NCBI RefSeq assembly: GCF_024713975.1
Contig: NC_091099.1
Span: 17,465,501 to 17,529,500 of the forward strand
Length of the DNA stretch: 64,000 nucleotides
Source of the DNA: Paralichthys olivaceus
Lineage: Eukaryota; Chordata; Actinopteri; Pleuronectiformes; Paralichthyidae
Direction of reading: 5' to 3'
The position numbers and the translations under genes are program-made. Shown here piece by piece: positions 1 to 14,900 of the stretch. Under the pieces are notes generated by a model that was not told the DNA's origin, did no database searches, and saw nothing but the letters and a program-made list of their open reading frames with translations. Numbering within the stretch: position 1 is the stretch's first letter; each line of letters opens with the position of its first letter.

Positions 1-1041
1 TTTTTAAAACTCAACCCAAAATGAATCATTGGTTATGAAACACCACTGTTGGAAAAGAGAAGTGAATGTAAGTAGTTTTTCAACCACAGAAAGAGGCTGT
101 GATCACTTAGGATTCAAGATTGTTAGAATGAAATGCAATAGTCCCAAGATTTCAAGGAGTATAAAGCAATCAAAAATGACCATAGAAACGTCTCTACCCA
201 CTTCTGTTGATCATACCCAAATATCATGGTCATGGAGCTGAGCTGTGGTACTGAGGTACTGTCCAAACACCCACGCAACCGATTATGAATCCATCTCTGT
301 CAATTATGATTTCTCAGCCATTAGCATCAAAACACTTATCAAAAGCTAACATATCACTGAGTTGAACAGTTGTGTCAGAGTGATAAGAACTACCTAAAAT
401 GACAGAAAGTCTTTGGGAAAATGTTGTGAATACTTCCTCATATCCCATCCACTAACAGGCAGTGGGCAGGATCCGTCTTTATAAACAATCAGTGATGTGT
501 CCTACAATAAATACGAACAAGCTAGTTGCTTCATTTTCTAAGTAACCCTGCAGACCCGCTGAGGGACTTAACTTTAAGGTCACTTCTATATTTATCATAT
601 CCTGACCTGCAGGCAAACAGGTCATGTCTAACCCGTCATGTATATATAACAAGCACAGCTCCTCACGCAGGCTGTAATATGATACTGGACATATAACTTA
701 CAAACACCAAACTGCAGATATAACAGACAAACAACACTGAGCTGCCTTCATGTATCTGTATTAACAGATAACAACTTGAACTGTAGCAAATGATTACTTT
801 CATTTTGGTTAACAATATTTTAAAGAACAGAAAATCCCTATCAAGTGTAGGGTGCCATCATTCAATTTCTTCTTTGGCTGATATTTCATAACAGACAAAG
901 AAAAGGTAATCATTGACATTGTTACTTGAGAAATGACCAAAATCAAATTAGTTTATTATAAATGTTATGTTTAATGCCAAATTAATTAATCAACAACAAA
1001 TTGTTTTAAGCTATATAAAGAGGTGTAGACAAATCAAGTAC
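1..1041. other. Left edge: probable tasor2 intron or 3' region, no exon recognised
   Basis: I see no convincing exon here on either strand. The last tasor2 exon I can support (1042-1067) ends in a good donor at an incomplete codon, so at least one more exon must lie in this stretch or beyond the window. Short open frames on both strands have no recognisable domain. The sequence is AT-rich and looks intronic. Confidence 0.5.
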
Positions 1042-4000
1042 CTGAGAAATTGATTGTTCTGCAGAAGCTGAGAATGTTCATGGACATTTTTTCTTTTCCT
1101 TATTCAAACTGACAAAAACCACCCATCTCCATCAACAGAAATATTGCATCATTATTTCTTTGAAAACTTGGTCTTACCTTGGTTTCCTCAAAGATGGAAT
1201 CGTCCGACGTTGCCAATATGTAGAATCTGTACTTTGATTTACAGGATTTCTTCACAACTGAATTCAGTTTACTTCGAAAGCTCTCATCCATCTCTCGCTT
1301 CATTTGATCACAGAAGTCGAAAAGGTGACTTGGTTCAATATTTTTGTGACCTCTGTTCATTACAAAGTGTTTAGGTCCAAGTGGGACCTTTCGGACACCA
1401 CAAATGTCATCCATCATTGCCTCATAAAGTGTAGCACATTTTGTAGCAACACCAGATGCATCCGCATGTTGCTTTTGGTTATCTGTTCTTGGGGATAAGT
1501 TTTGAGGATGCATAGTCTTTTCATCCTCTGGGTTTTTCCTGTCACTCATGTCAACCTTGATTTTTTGTCCAGCAAGTGAGTGAGCGTCCAATAGATCCAG
1601 TGAATCCTCCTGCTCCTCCAGGCTTGAAAAGTGCACAGTTACAGGAGTAGCACAAGACAATACCAATTTGTCATCTGTATCCTGTTCGCTTATCTGTCCT
1701 CTCTTACTCCTTTTCAAAAGCTGTTTCATTTGTTCAGAGAAGATAAGACACTCCTGTTCCATTGATGCCTGTGTGGGGTCATCCTGTAGGCACCTTCGGG
1801 AAACCTGCTCCAGAAAAGAGTATGACCTTTTCTGACCAGTGTTAAAAACTGTGCACGTGAGTGAAGTTTGAGGTCCAGGGAAGAGAATTTCTTCTGTAAC
1901 GCTATTGTCATTGTCATCCTCAAATAAAGTTAATGTCTCTGTGTCGTCTTTCTGATCCATTTTCGGGTTCTCTTTAGTCGTTTGCCCAACTTTCTCAAGT
2001 AAACTATGTGTAAAGAAACCTTGGTGTCCATCACTTTTTGCCGACTCAACTGACTGCTTGGACAGAGGGGATGAAAGAATCATATTCCTTCTTTGGTTGT
2101 GATCAGGAGGATCTAAGTGTGCAAATGCAACTTCATCTGAGCTAGAGTTACAGTCATTAACATTCAACAGTCGATAACTTTTGGTAGAAAACTCACTGAA
2201 GTTTGGCTTTTCATCATTTAGTCCAGACTTTTCCTTGAAACTTTCTGTCTTCTCCATGGGCATGGTGATGGGTGTTGTGTAGGTGGGAGAGCATTCAATA
2301 TGTCCAACTTCAGAGATATGATCTGATTGACTTTCATCATTCTTAGAGGGTTTCACAGCCATAACAGGACGCTGATTGTATGAACAAGGTCCATTATCTA
2401 AACTTAACTGTGATGTTGTCTTCTGCCCGTCTTGGTCAATATTTGGTTTAATGGTTTGCAAACACTCAGCAGAGGGAGTAGATCTCGAGGAATGACAATA
2501 ATCTTGCCCTTTAGAAGTTTCCTTTAATATCTCTGTTCTTTCAAAACTATGTTGAGGAATTGGTGAGTCTTTGCTCTGTTGCTGCAATTTAACACCACGT
2601 ACCTTCTCAAACTTGTTTTTGAAAGATGATACAAGGTTACTTGATGATTCTTTGTGCAGTTCTTGTGAGGTAGAGGATAACACCTTCGCTGGCTTTAAAT
2701 AGCTTAATTTCTTGTTCGTACAGTCAGCCGAAGTGTGTCTTGGGGCCAAACAAGTAGAGAGGTTAGGCTTTTGATCAAGACAGTTTTTTGTATCAGTTGT
2801 TTCAATCTGGTTAGATTTGTTGGTATGGTTTGAATTGGTGAGGAACTTGTCTAGACATTGCAGAACATTCAGAGTTCTTTGTTCAACATCAGAATGCTGA
2901 ATGAAGTGAGGGCTGGCATGGCTATTAACTCTGGATGTGTAACAGAGTTTTTGCCCAGGAGGCTTTTTGTGATTTATGGGTTTTGAGCTTCTGCTCAGAC
3001 ATTTTGGAGTAATGTTTTTGCAGGTTTTGTCAGTACTGCTGCCAGGTAGCGGACAAGGTATGCACTCGTTTAGCACCTCATCCAAAGTTGGAGTCGGGCA
3101 TCTGTCATCAGACTCTTTTCCAAAGACGAATGTCTGGTTGGTTTTGCTAACATCAAGTAGTGATATTTTGCCAGCATGCACTTCCTCTTCTTTACGGTAC
3201 ATTATGGAAGTACTACATACCTCTGCAGGCATGTCAGGGTTTGCAGTTTCACTGTTAAATGGTATTCCTTTCTGGCCTTGAACATTGTCTATCTTACCAT
3301 GTGGGTGAGAGATAGGTAGTTTTACTATATTTGTTGTAATAAATGGAATTACAACCTCACTGTGAGCTTTTTCCAATCCCTCATTTGTAGCGTTCATTTC
3401 GAGATCTGTTTTAGTCAGTGCCTCCTTATCTTCCTCGTTTTTAATAACCTCACACTGAGGTGAATGTGACTGGTGATCAAGTAATTCTTGGGATGCGTTG
3501 TTGTCCTTTCTCTCTAACACAACTGATTTGGTTTTCTGATCATTGGGATCATCAGTACCTCTCATCTCCAAACTGTCCTTTGTCTGGGGAATAAACCCAG
3601 CTGCAGAGGAACCATTTAATAAACAAATGGTCTCATCAGATACGAGTAACGATGCCTTCTGACATGGTGCCTCATCTGGGTTTTCCTCATCTGCAGATTC
3701 GTCAGGAAAAGGTTCATCTTCATGTGGAGTGTAAGGAGCTTCTTCTGAAATAGAATGTTCCTCTGTCAAAGCACTATCATTTGCACAAGGTTTTCCCAAC
3801 CGTGTATCATGGCAGGCACTAGGGGGTTGCTCATCAAATGGTGCTTGGCGACTACCATCTGTAAAACAATCCTGAAGTGACTCAAGGCTGTCGCATACAA
3901 TATGTAACGACTGATCACTCAAATCACTGCCATTTGAGACGCAACTTTCGTTCTCATTAAGTTCATCCTCTTTTCCACAGTTATCTTCATCAGCAACCAT

Positions 4001-7000
4001 TTCACCTTTGTGAACTGTATGAAAATTCACATCTTCAGCAATATTTTCAGCCTTGCCAGGTGATACTGGTTTAGGTCCCTCGATCGCTAGCTGCTCTTCA
4101 TTTTCAAAACTATTTCCATTGCAAACAATACCCAATTCCTTCTTTGTAGAGTCATCCCCTTTGAAAATCGTTTTTGGAGGTTGCATATCCTCTTCTTGGC
4201 ATGGGTTCTCTTTCACTTCCCATTTTTCACCATCTTTAGGTTGAATTTCATCTTTCTCATCTATACGAAGCACATCATTTGCTTCTTTGTTGGATTCTGC
4301 CTCTTCATCAGTCATGGATTTGGATGAATCTGTTGCATGTTTTTGAACCAAACGTATCCCTGTAGTTTGTGAATGTTTTATATTAATGTCCACATGTGTC
4401 TTCTCATTGTGGCATCCATGTAACATGCGGCCAATCCAAAATGGGTTTTGAACATTTCCTGTCCAGATTAATACACTTCTCATCTTTTCTTGAATGTGAG
4501 TGAATGGTCTATCATCTTCAGCTTTTTGTGAAGGACCACAAGTTTTGCCATTTCCACAGTGGCTTCTGAGATCATTCACCTCATTAACAATCTCTGTAGC
4601 GTGTACCATCGGTTTGTAACACTGGAAAAAGAAATAGAAAACAGAACATAGGAATTAAATGCTAATTCAATGTTTCAAAGGCCAATTGTGCAATTCAAAA
4701 AATTTGTCCTGTAAAACATTACAAAAAGTAGCTACACTTGCACTGAAAAACGATGGGAAATATGTGTCAATACCAGCAGAAGTATAAGGCTAAATAATTG
4801 TTTCCTGACATGCAGCAAAGAACAATTAAAAACAGAAGTCGGAAAAGTCTCAACAAATGGCCAACCAAGAAAGCGGCTTCAACTAAGAATTTGGTTGAAA
4901 TCAACTTTGGAACTAAATCTATCCACACAGTATCACATGAAGCACCAATATAATGAGTGGTATGTGTAAAGGCCTTTCTTTTCAGTTGGTAAAATCCCTG
5001 TGGTCTTCATACAGTTCATCCACAGCATGATTTTCAGTATACAGACCAGCTAAGGAATGTGCATATTACTATTAGTACAGTAGAATTACAAAGATGATTA
5101 CTACTTTTACTAACTTACATTTTTACTTGTTGCCTGATCCTGACTCCTGAGTATATGTGTTCACACATAGAATTCCCCTGGATTTATACAGACTTTAAGA
5201 GGCCAGGCAGGTAAATTCTGCAGAAACTACTGAGCATCTCACTCGGACATTGGTGCTCACACATTCACTTCCTCAAAAGAAGAAATATTATGCTTGTTAA
5301 AATTTGGGTTATTTCTTGACAAGCTTTACATGATCCAGAGAAAATGCCTTACTTTCTTCATCTGTCCATTGCTGCATCTTCTCTGCCTGACACTTGGTTT
5401 AAACTCATGTCTCTTTGAGGCCCCCTCTCCCCATACAGCTCAGACTGCTCTGATTGGTCAGCTAGCCCAATCTTTTGTGCTTGGTTAACTGCTTCCAGCA
5501 TGAGTAGGAAATTTCGTGGACCTTTGGTTTTTTAAATTTGCCGACAATTTACATGCACAAAAAAACGAAATAACACATTAGCGGAAAGGGGAAAAGTGAA
5601 CAAGCATAATACGTCTCCTCTAAGCCTAAATGGCACAACTGGCATAACAATAAATTTGGATTTAAGATTACCAACTGACTTAGCCTAAGACCAGGTGAGA
5701 CAACTTGGCGCAACTGGCCCCTATTCCTTCAAATATTTAATATCACAAAGACTATCTGAAAAACACAGTTAAAATATGACATGTTTGCCTTCAGCATAAC
5801 ATTAACTTTAGAACCAAACCTGTAATGTTCTTGCCTCCTGTAGTCCCACTGCTGATTTGAGCGTATTCAAAATGTCACTTGCTTCTTTCAGTTCACTGGA
5901 CACAGAGGATTCTTTGCTGTGGATTTGTGGATCTAAAGTGACAGTTTCTGCACAAGAGTTTCTCAGTGACAAGTCCAAAAGCACAGATCCTTGGTCCAAG
6001 ACAGGGTTGTCATTTTTGCTCAAGTCCAAAACTTTTGAAATTGAAGGGTCTTGAGAGGCTGTTGTACTTGGGAAAGCACCAAATGACTTTGTCCTGTTCT
6101 CAGACTGAGCTGGTGCTGATACGATTTCACTGGACATTTCCAAAGAATCCCTCTCTTCTGAACAAAGGCTTGTAAAGTTTGAGTCAAGGTGATATAATCT
6201 GGATGTTGACCGGCTGTAAAACAGACCTATCCATATGTGGACGATGAGTTGTACCTCTTCAGTGGTGTCTTGAATGGAGAAATCCCACGGGCTATCAAAA
6301 ACGGGAAATGTGCAAACATGAGCTCTTTAAGTTAAATATATCTTCATCTCTTAATGTGAAAAGTCATGCTTAGATTCTTTGTATAAATAAGTAACACAAA
6401 ATACATACCCATGCAAGGCTCGGACGACAGCTCTGCCCTTAGAGCTACTTGCAAACTTGCTGTCTCTTTTGAAGTTATAGTTTTCTTTCCATCGTCTAGT
6501 GACTTGGACAGATTTATCCTTATTAACAAAGGTTCGGGAGTTCCTGAACTTTTGCCTGCGTTTCAGGGATTCTGAAGTCCTGCAGTGGTTGCGTTCACCT
6601 CTGTCTTCCTGACCAACAGAGCGGTGAGCAGTCTGAACTCTATCTGTATTCAAGTATTGATGATGGTGCAGCAATCTGGTAGAACCACTTAAAGGGTTTA
6701 CCCGGAAGGGTTTACCTGGCAAACCCAACAGCAGAGGGAAAGACCCAGGCAATGAGTAATCATGTTCTTTAGATATCAAACCAACCAAGTTACTGTCTCC
6801 CGCGTGGGGGATTGGTGAAGTAGTCTCAAGAGGCTGAGTGTGTCTAGCAGCAGGTTGTCTAAGCAGAGCATGAAGAAGTGACTCCTGTTCAGCACTGGGA
6901 ACATCTTTTATCAGGCCACACTTCTTGAAATTTGTCTCAGGTTTTATTTCAAGTGCTGGTTGTGGTGGAACCTTGTCAATACTGGCACTTAAGGCCAAGT

Positions 7001-10000
7001 CAGCAAGTAAATTCAAAGCTTCAGTAGATGAGCAAGCATTGTTCAATTTTTCCATATCAGTCTTACTGACAGAATTATCCCTAAAACATTCTTTGTGTTT
7101 TTGTTTGTCAGTGGGAAAATGAGTTGGGGTTTGAAAATGCAACCACCCTGTGAAGACAAAATAGAGAAGAAAAAATAAATTGCGTGTATTAGTACAAGGA
7201 ACTTGCCACCCACATGAACTATTGTTTTAAATTGGGTTACTTTGGGTTCATATTACTGGCAAAAATTCAGAAAAGGCAAGAGAAGAGCAAAAGCAATTAA
7301 TTAGCAAAGCACATATAGCATTGTGAGGACAATTGCAGAAGCCACAGAGCCAAGAAAATGTCAGTTATTTTCAAAGCCCTGCACAATATTCAACGGATTA
7401 TACAAATTAAACCACAAACATGCATTCCAAATGTAAAATAAATATGACTTACATTTCTTTTTGATATTGTCTTCAGAGATCCCTTGATGCTTTTTGAGCA
7501 TTTTAATCCTACTCCTTCTTGTGAAGATTGATGGAGGCCTTTGTAGGATTGGAGATTGTTTGTTTGAAAGGGCTTGTTCTTGTGTCTCTGATGAGTATTC
7601 CCTAAATTGAGAGTCCTGGCCCTCACTCTTTTGTACCTTATCTGGTTTCTCTTTCGGGGTCAGGCCTAGGGCATATGCAAAACGAGGGTCAACTGATGGC
7701 ATGTTTGTCATTTCCTTGACATCCACATTAGTGTCCTGGACACTTGTAGAGGCCTCCAATGCCTCTGCATCATCTTTGCCCTTTTTGAGACAAGGCTCAG
7801 TGTTGGCAATACTTTCCGTTGTTTCCTCTGACACATTTTTTTTTCTCTTTCCCTTTAACAGGACGGATTTTAGTTTACTCAAGATTAATTCACCCTTTGT
7901 TGCACACTTTCCTGTGAGGAAGGTACCAGTTTCTTTAACTTTCTCTGTTGGAGGAGTGTCTGTGCCATCATTCTTTGAAGAATGCTCACTACTCGCTGGA
8001 TGCAAAGGCAATGAACAATTGTCTGATTGTCTAAAGAGGCTATGTTCATTATTTATAAAACTAGCCACAATGTTCTGAAGAGGATTCCTTCCATCCTTGG
8101 ATATGATGGCATCCGTTTTGTCCACTGCTGTCAATGGCACAGTGTTTGATTCTTGCTCCATTTTGACTTTTTTGTTATCACTCAAAGAGGCATCAACCAA
8201 CACTTTTTCAGAGTACTGCTCATCGATTGTACATTGAAACTTGTGCTTTAAAGACTGAATCTGATCAGCAACATCCACAGAGCCATGAGGAACCAAGATC
8301 CGTCCACATTCACTGATAACAGGCTTCAAATCCCAGCGCTCGGTTTTCTTTCTCAGGGGACAGACTTCAAGATCCATTAAAATGGCTTCCTCCAAGCTCT
8401 GCTGTCCAGGGTCAGTTTTTTTCTCCTCTGCTACAGCTAAACCAACAGTAGCACATCTCACCTTGTTACGTTTTGATAAAAGTTTTACAACATTGCATTT
8501 GTGACTTCTTAATTTTCTCTGATCAATATTCAATAGATTGTTCAACTGTGAGTGGCCAGATGATTCAGTTTCAACACAAGCTTTATACTTCTTTTTCAGA
8601 CTTGGCCAGACTTTGGAATGCCCCTTACGCACTTTCCTTTGATTTGTTTCTGTGATGTTTGGGCAATCTATATTTTTGATTTTGACCGTCTCATGCAGAG
8701 AGTTGACTCCTGCTGTTTGTAATTTTGCTGCTGAAAAACCAGAAATCTGAAAGTCATCATGCTTTGCTGCTGACATAGAACTGATCACATTTAGACTTTC
8801 ATCAGTGACACTTCGCTCTGCTGATGTGATGCTGACAATCAGCTCTGCTGACATGTCATCTGATGTAGGGGAGGATAAGGGAGTTTTTGACCCTGTATCA
8901 TATGTTTTGATCAGTACAGCCAGGTCAGATTTTGAATTGTCTTCAGCTGCATCTTCTGCTTGCAAATCATTTGATGCAACATTCTGAGGTACAGTTATCA
9001 AATCAACTTGGGCTCTAGTACTTATTGGACAATTCTTCACAGATGTCTCAGCATTTACAAGAGATTTCTGGTCTGTCAACTTGTCTTCTGACCCCATGCC
9101 GATAGGATTGGTTGGTGCCTCCTCAGGAAATGACGGACAGATGTGAATACTGTCATCGAGACATTCCCTTTGCTCCTCTTCTTTAGCTGCCAGGATTTCT
9201 GAAGCCAAGGACACTGGCAGTTGAAAGGAGACTGGTTTGCTCATGTATGAAGTGAAACTCTGCCGTGCTTTGTCAGTCCAAACGGGGGACGAGTAGAGGT
9301 TTTTGTGGTCATCCAGCACATCATACTGATCTGGAAAGAGGCTGCCTCCCCCTGATGTACTTAAGTCCAACGCAGGGTTTATCAGTTCTGCGTAACTCCG
9401 CATGTGCTGTGCCAACACCTCACACAGTTCTTCAGTTGAGTTGAGGGGTGTTTTCTCAACTACACCTTCTGCATAACTTAGCACTGGTAGAACCTGAAGG
9501 ATTTCAGATGAAAGGGTTCCCGTTCTCTGTCCAGATTTTGTGCCTGGGATAAAAAAAAAAAAAAAGAAGAAAAGAATAGTTCTAAATCTCTGGTTTGGTC
9601 TTATAACAAAGCAAACTACATATGTCACTGAGTGGGGTTAATGTCAATTCATTTCAGGGGTGTGAAAACATAAGGTGAAAGTAAATGCATGCTGTAATCA
9701 CCTCTCTTTATGACCCGTGAGCCTGGGAAAATAAACATGCCGTGCAGGACCTCAGTTGCATTCAAAGCATTATCTAAAAAAAAATTAAAAATAAATTATG
9801 TAGTTGATAAGATAGAATTCTATAATTGCATTATAAATGTCACTGTTATAAACATCAGCATTTTCATATCTTACCATCATATGGGAAAAAATGGGATGAG
9901 TGCAACAGGAGAAGAAAACCACCATCATTCAGAGGAACAGTGAGAGCCTGAGCAAAAAAAAAAAAGAAGTTAGGTACATAATTTAATTGTTACCTCTGCC

Positions 10001-13000
10001 AAGGAGGTTGTGTTTTCATCTGCGTCTGTTTGATAGTTAGCAGTATGAAGCGAAAAATAATAAAACGATTTGCGTTAAACTATGTGGAGGGATGACCCGA
10101 GACGCAAACCATTCAATTTTGGAGAGGGTCCAGATTCATGATTTTTTTTATTTACCATGGCGAGAAGAACGTGCTCTCTGAGTGCCCTTTCAGTTGGTTT
10201 GTTTGATGGTTTATCTGTTAGCACGTTCTTTTACTATGTTTTATGACCAACCATAACTTGTAAGCGCAACATAAATTTAGTCCATTCACTGATTTAGTCA
10301 ATTGACAGGAAAATTCTACATTGCTTGACAAATTCAACTGGTTTTTGCTCAAGTTAATTGATTTTGCCAACTGAATAAACTTTTTTAGAATGAAAGACTA
10401 ATGTCTGAAAGATCTGTTATCAAAAGACTCACAAGATCTTTCTCCTTGATCTCCTGCAGAAGCTGAGCGAGTGAGTTTGTATCTTGCGCCTCAGAAGGAA
10501 CCAGCTCAAACACACTGCAGTATAAGCCACCCAGAGAGACTGAAAGACAACAAAAGACCCAACATCATTACTATACATGAATTCAAATCCAATAATTTTA
10601 ATAAACATTCCTTTGAATTGTAAATCTTGGACAATAAAGATATTTTTTTCGGACATCCGGAAAACCCACCTTCACTAGAGAAGCAGGTTTTAAAGGCAGA
10701 TCTTGGCAACAGCTGCATCAGATCAACCATGGAAATGGCTTTCTCAACTTTGACCACTGGAGGCCTTAAACAGAAAAACAAAGACAGAGAGAAAAATACA
10801 AGTCATTTAATTCAAGTCTAAGTTAATAAAGAGAGCAGTATAGATTTACTCTGCACCTTTAACTTACAGTTTTGTAGGAATCAGTGCCCCTTTGGTGGAC
10901 CTCAGCCCAACATCATAGGACCGGGTGCCTATTTGAAGCTGACCCCTCCAGGCCAAGTAATCACAACCTGAAATAAAATCACATACAACAACTATTAAAT
11001 AGCTATATGTTGTACATGTTCATTTCAGTTTATTTTCAATGAATTAAATACACTCATGGGGCACTTATTATGTGAACCTGTGAAATTAAACATGAAGTTG
11101 TGCATGTAAACATGATATAGCTGATTTACTAGACATGCACATTACTGAAAAATAAATGACTGCCATTATCTAAATTAAAAGCTGTAAATTGATTAACATG
11201 AATAATGTATTTCAACACTGGCACATTTGGGCTGTGGCTGAATTGCCAAGTAATAAACCTTATGAAAGTGCTATTGAACTGAATTTGCAAGATTTTCTGG
11301 ATTTTACTTACCCAGTTTTTTCTTCTCACTGAAAAGAGAAATCAGGAAACAAGTTATCAAATATTCTTTACGTGTATTAAGTGGTGTTGATATGCAGAGC
11401 AGAATACGTGGTGCCATCATGTTACAGTACCTTGTCTCTTGTGGTGTTACAAGTATTGCTTTGGTGTCCACATATGAAAATGGTACAATAGCAAAAGGAC
11501 AGGCAGCACTGGGAGATAGAGCTGTTTCACCGCTTCCATCATCCAACAGCTCATATAAGTAAAACTGAAAATACAAAACAAAAGGCATTTGAGCTACTTA
11601 ACGCCCTTTCATTCTTTCTTTCTTCAAATACTGTCAAATATCAAGGTGCTCAACAATACTGTGCTACCAAGGATGCATATAGACGAAGAGATAAAGACAC
11701 TTGAGCTGCTTTCAGACATGCACTGAACTCTGGATAATTTCAGGAGATTGTATGAGGCAAATGTCAGAGTCAGTTGCTTCGGAAACTCTCCAGAGTTTGC
11801 CCGCCCCCTCCTAAAAAGTCCAGATAAAGTCCACCATAATGTCCAATGAGCCAATGTGAGAACACAGATTAGCAGAGAACAGTGGAATCAAATCATCTCC
11901 TGAGTTAAGCACATCCCCAAGTTAAAATATCTGTTCACATTTCAGCACTCAGTTACCTGGGTTCTCCCAAAAGTAAGAAAGGAGCTGGTTTTGGCAGATG
12001 CTGAGGACAACTCTTCTGACTCATGGCAGTCAAACCCCACTGTGGGTGCTGTGAACTTCTGGGTGTAGTTCTCAAGAACCCTCTTAACTCTGCCCTGGTG
12101 AAAACAACAAAGGATTACAAATGATTTAGCTCATAACATATTATGTTCTAATAATAAATACATTTCAAGTTCCCAATTTTTTAGTACCTTTGTTAGCCTG
12201 ATGATGGCGACGTATCCAGATTTTCCATGATACCAGCAATTTAGATCCCAACAGTCAGAGTATCTTGACAAGTAAACACCTGAGTAGATACAGGAAACTT
12301 TCACTTGATGTGTTTTCAGGTAGAAATAAACACAAGGAGGGTTTGAATACATTATAATAAAGTACAATGTAACTACACATTACTCTGCAGTGACTTTCAA
12401 AAACAACTCATGTTTTAACAGCACACACCTTTAAATATGAATGTCTCAACTGTCAAGGACACACCACACGATAAACTGCTATCTGAATTACCTCACCCAC
12501 TGAATGACAGACCATGTACTTGCAACATTATGTTCTCCTCAATCGTTAACAATAAGAAATTTAAAAAGAGAAATTTACATCTATAACCTTAACGAATATT
12601 ATAGATACTTTAAGCTTCACTGTACAAGAATACATATTGCTTCACACTGATCAGGGCCTGCACTTAATTCTTAGTTTCCACAAAGCAACTCAATACACTT
12701 TATTCAGTGCACAACAACTTAAAGATATTGAAACGTAGAGATAATAGGATAATTAAAAAAGCATTGAAATGAGTAGGATGTGTAAAAATACACATTCAGT
12801 TAGATTCTCCCACAAATTAAAAATGGCAAACTTACAAAAGAAGAGGTAGAAGAAACAGCCAATGAATAGTTTGGCGGGTCTTGTATACTCCCTTACCTAA
12901 AGTCTCCTGTCAAATTGCTGTAAGTAACAAATCACAAAAAATACTAATAGATAACCTGTCCAAATGTCTCTGAAAAATCGATAAAGCAAGTTTGTGGTCC

Positions 13001-14900
13001 TAATAACAGAGGAAATCTGTTACATCATGTTTCTGATCTGGACAAAAACTGAAACAGATCAAAACAGAAACGGATGATTGGTAACAGTGCAACACTGCTA
13101 CATTTATTTTAATTGCATGTGACACAGCGGGGCCATGTTTTCACGGTCCACTCCAGTGTAATATTAAACTACTGTTCAATGAAAAACAGAGTCATTAAAA
13201 AGGACTTTGACCAGTGTTTACAATGTCCATACCGCCTGGGGTAGGCTGGGGTCTTCAGAAAATATAAACGTGTAGATATGTAGAGATGCTGGTATACACA
13301 TGTCTGACCAGGTGGGAATATTTGCACAGGTCTAACGCAGCAAAATTTTGACTGGCAACATTTCTAAATGGAAGTTAAGAGGCAAAACTTGATATATTAA
13401 AAAAACATCACAGTTAAAGGTACAGTGTGTAGAATGTATCTAAAATTGCATGTTGCAGCTGAATACCCCTCACATCACCCTCTCCTTCCAAACATGAAAA
13501 AGAACCTGTGGTGGTAAACATGGCGGCCTCCGTGAAGGGCCCCCTTGATGTAAATATAAAGTATTTAAATATAAAAGGTATTTTCTCGGGTAAAGAAAAC
13601 TACAATTCATACAATTTAGATGAAACAAACTAATGAAAACATCATGAGGATTATTCTACATTACATTTCTGTCAATAGATTCCTTTTACCTAAATCTTGG
13701 ACCTTTAGATTAGATTTCTTTTAAATGTTGCAATGGGCAGTGAAACAGGCAACACATACCGTCTCTCCCCCTCCTTCCAACACTCTTCTATACACCAAAT
13801 TAGTTTCTGTTTGACAACATAGTTTCTGTTTCACAGCACAATTTCTTCCACTTTCATTTTTAACATTAATGCAGCTCCTGCGCTTGCTTTCACTTTTAAA
13901 GGCAGAGGACCCCCATTCACTCAGCATGGACCTTATCTGCAAAAGAGACACTCTGAACAGCATAGATGCCTGGATAAAAACCTGGACATGACCATCAAGG
14001 TAATAACTCCATAGCATACTTTAAATCAATGACAAAGATTTAATGTCAAATGTTTTTTTTTGCTTTTGCTCTACCCAAGTTATATGTTCCAGTGATCATT
14101 GTTTACAAATCTTACACCGGTGTTATGCATGGAAACCTGACCTCATGTTCGGTCATGGCTTAGCTATTTCTACAAAACTGTCATGGATAGCTTGAGGAAG
14201 TGAAAGAAATCATAACTTACCCTTAAACGGATCTCCCAGAGTTGTGCATGCACTCTTTCCTGTGAGGACGCCAGTTTCTCCGAGCGCATGAGCCTTTAAG
14301 CAAATACAAATGAGAAAATCAGCGACCTCTGGAACGTGTGCTGTCTCACGTTAGTCGTCGTAGCAAGTCTGTACCTGGTTGATGTCATCAAACAGCAAAA
14401 ACCCAAAGGTTTCCTTCAATTCCTCTTCTGAATATCCTGCTTGTCTTCTCTTTGCTCGGAAGGCATTATACTGAAGTGAAAGATATAAAAAAAAAACACA
14501 GAATGGAAAATGAAATTTCCATTTCCTCAAGATCTCCTGTTTAACGGATTGATGTTTTTGAATCTGTTTTTGAATACAAAGCAAAGTAAGAGTGGTGTTT
14601 TGCTGCACTGCACATTTTAAACAATGTTGCCTTAACTTTTTAGTATGAGAACTCAAATAACACAGGATGCGATGACCTAAATAACACACTTTTTATATAG
14701 TTGCTGCAATGTGAATGCCATTGGACTGGTGGGATCAGGTCTGGACTAACCTTCTTCTCCAGCTGCTCATTCTTGATCAACACTGCGGACTTATACCTGA
14801 AAGACTGCTTGGACTCCTCAAACAAGTACGCACTTTGAAGTGGAGCCAAAATCGTGCTTTGAAAGACGTCAGAAGCGTCTGACACGGGCACTAAAACACC
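1042..14900 (-). CDS. tasor2: TASOR2 (FAM208B), HUSH-subunit TASOR paralogue, 3' end outside window
   Basis: Exons in gene order: 14900-14751, 14470-14375, 14293-14221, 12279-12188, 12094-11957, 11564-11431, 11328-11312, 10967-10868, 10764-10670, 10539-10433, 9947-9875, 9773-9702, 9543-7453, 7147-6409, 6291-5820, 4621-1178 and 1067-1042. All junctions are GT/AG and phases agree, giving about 2,640 codons. The first six exons or so match the TASOR-family DUF3715 (pseudo-PARP) region, with blocks such as LAPLQSAYLFEESKQSF, YSEEELKETFGFLLF, DLNCWYHGKSGY and ACPFAIVPFSY. Two giant exons (2,091 and 3,444 bp) encode a low-complexity acidic/Ser-rich middle. Conserved blocks return near the end (FLEQVSRRCLQDDPTQ, YRFYILATSDDSIFEETK). 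TASOR itself supports H3K9me3 silencing; the role of TASOR2 is less clear. The first exon has no in-frame ATG and an in-frame stop at 14901-14903, so the start lies in an unidentified upstream exon. The 17-bp and 26-bp exons are the least certain. Confidence 0.9.
9991..10165 (+). repeat. Dispersed fish repeat (family A), in a tasor2 intron
   Basis: It starts with a CTCTGCCAAGGAGGTT-like motif, followed by a TTTGTTAGCAG-like segment and a remnant reading GGTCCAGATTCATGATTTTTTT. Related segments occur near 22330, 55855 and, inverted, 63390. I recognise this as a common, strongly decayed teleost interspersed repeat but cannot assign a named family. Confidence 0.6.
13414..13709 (+). mobile_element. 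Non-autonomous inverted-repeat element (MITE-like), family B copy 1
   Basis: The left end reads TTAAAGGTACAGTGTGTAGA and the right end is its diverged inverse, CTTGGACCTTTAGA. The body shares long blocks with the copy at 51716-52082, for example TGCATGTTGCAGCTGAA, AAGTATTTAAATATAAA and ATTCATACAAT. There is no coding capacity. It lies in the intron between tasor2 exons 14293-14221 and 12279-12188. Confidence 0.7.
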
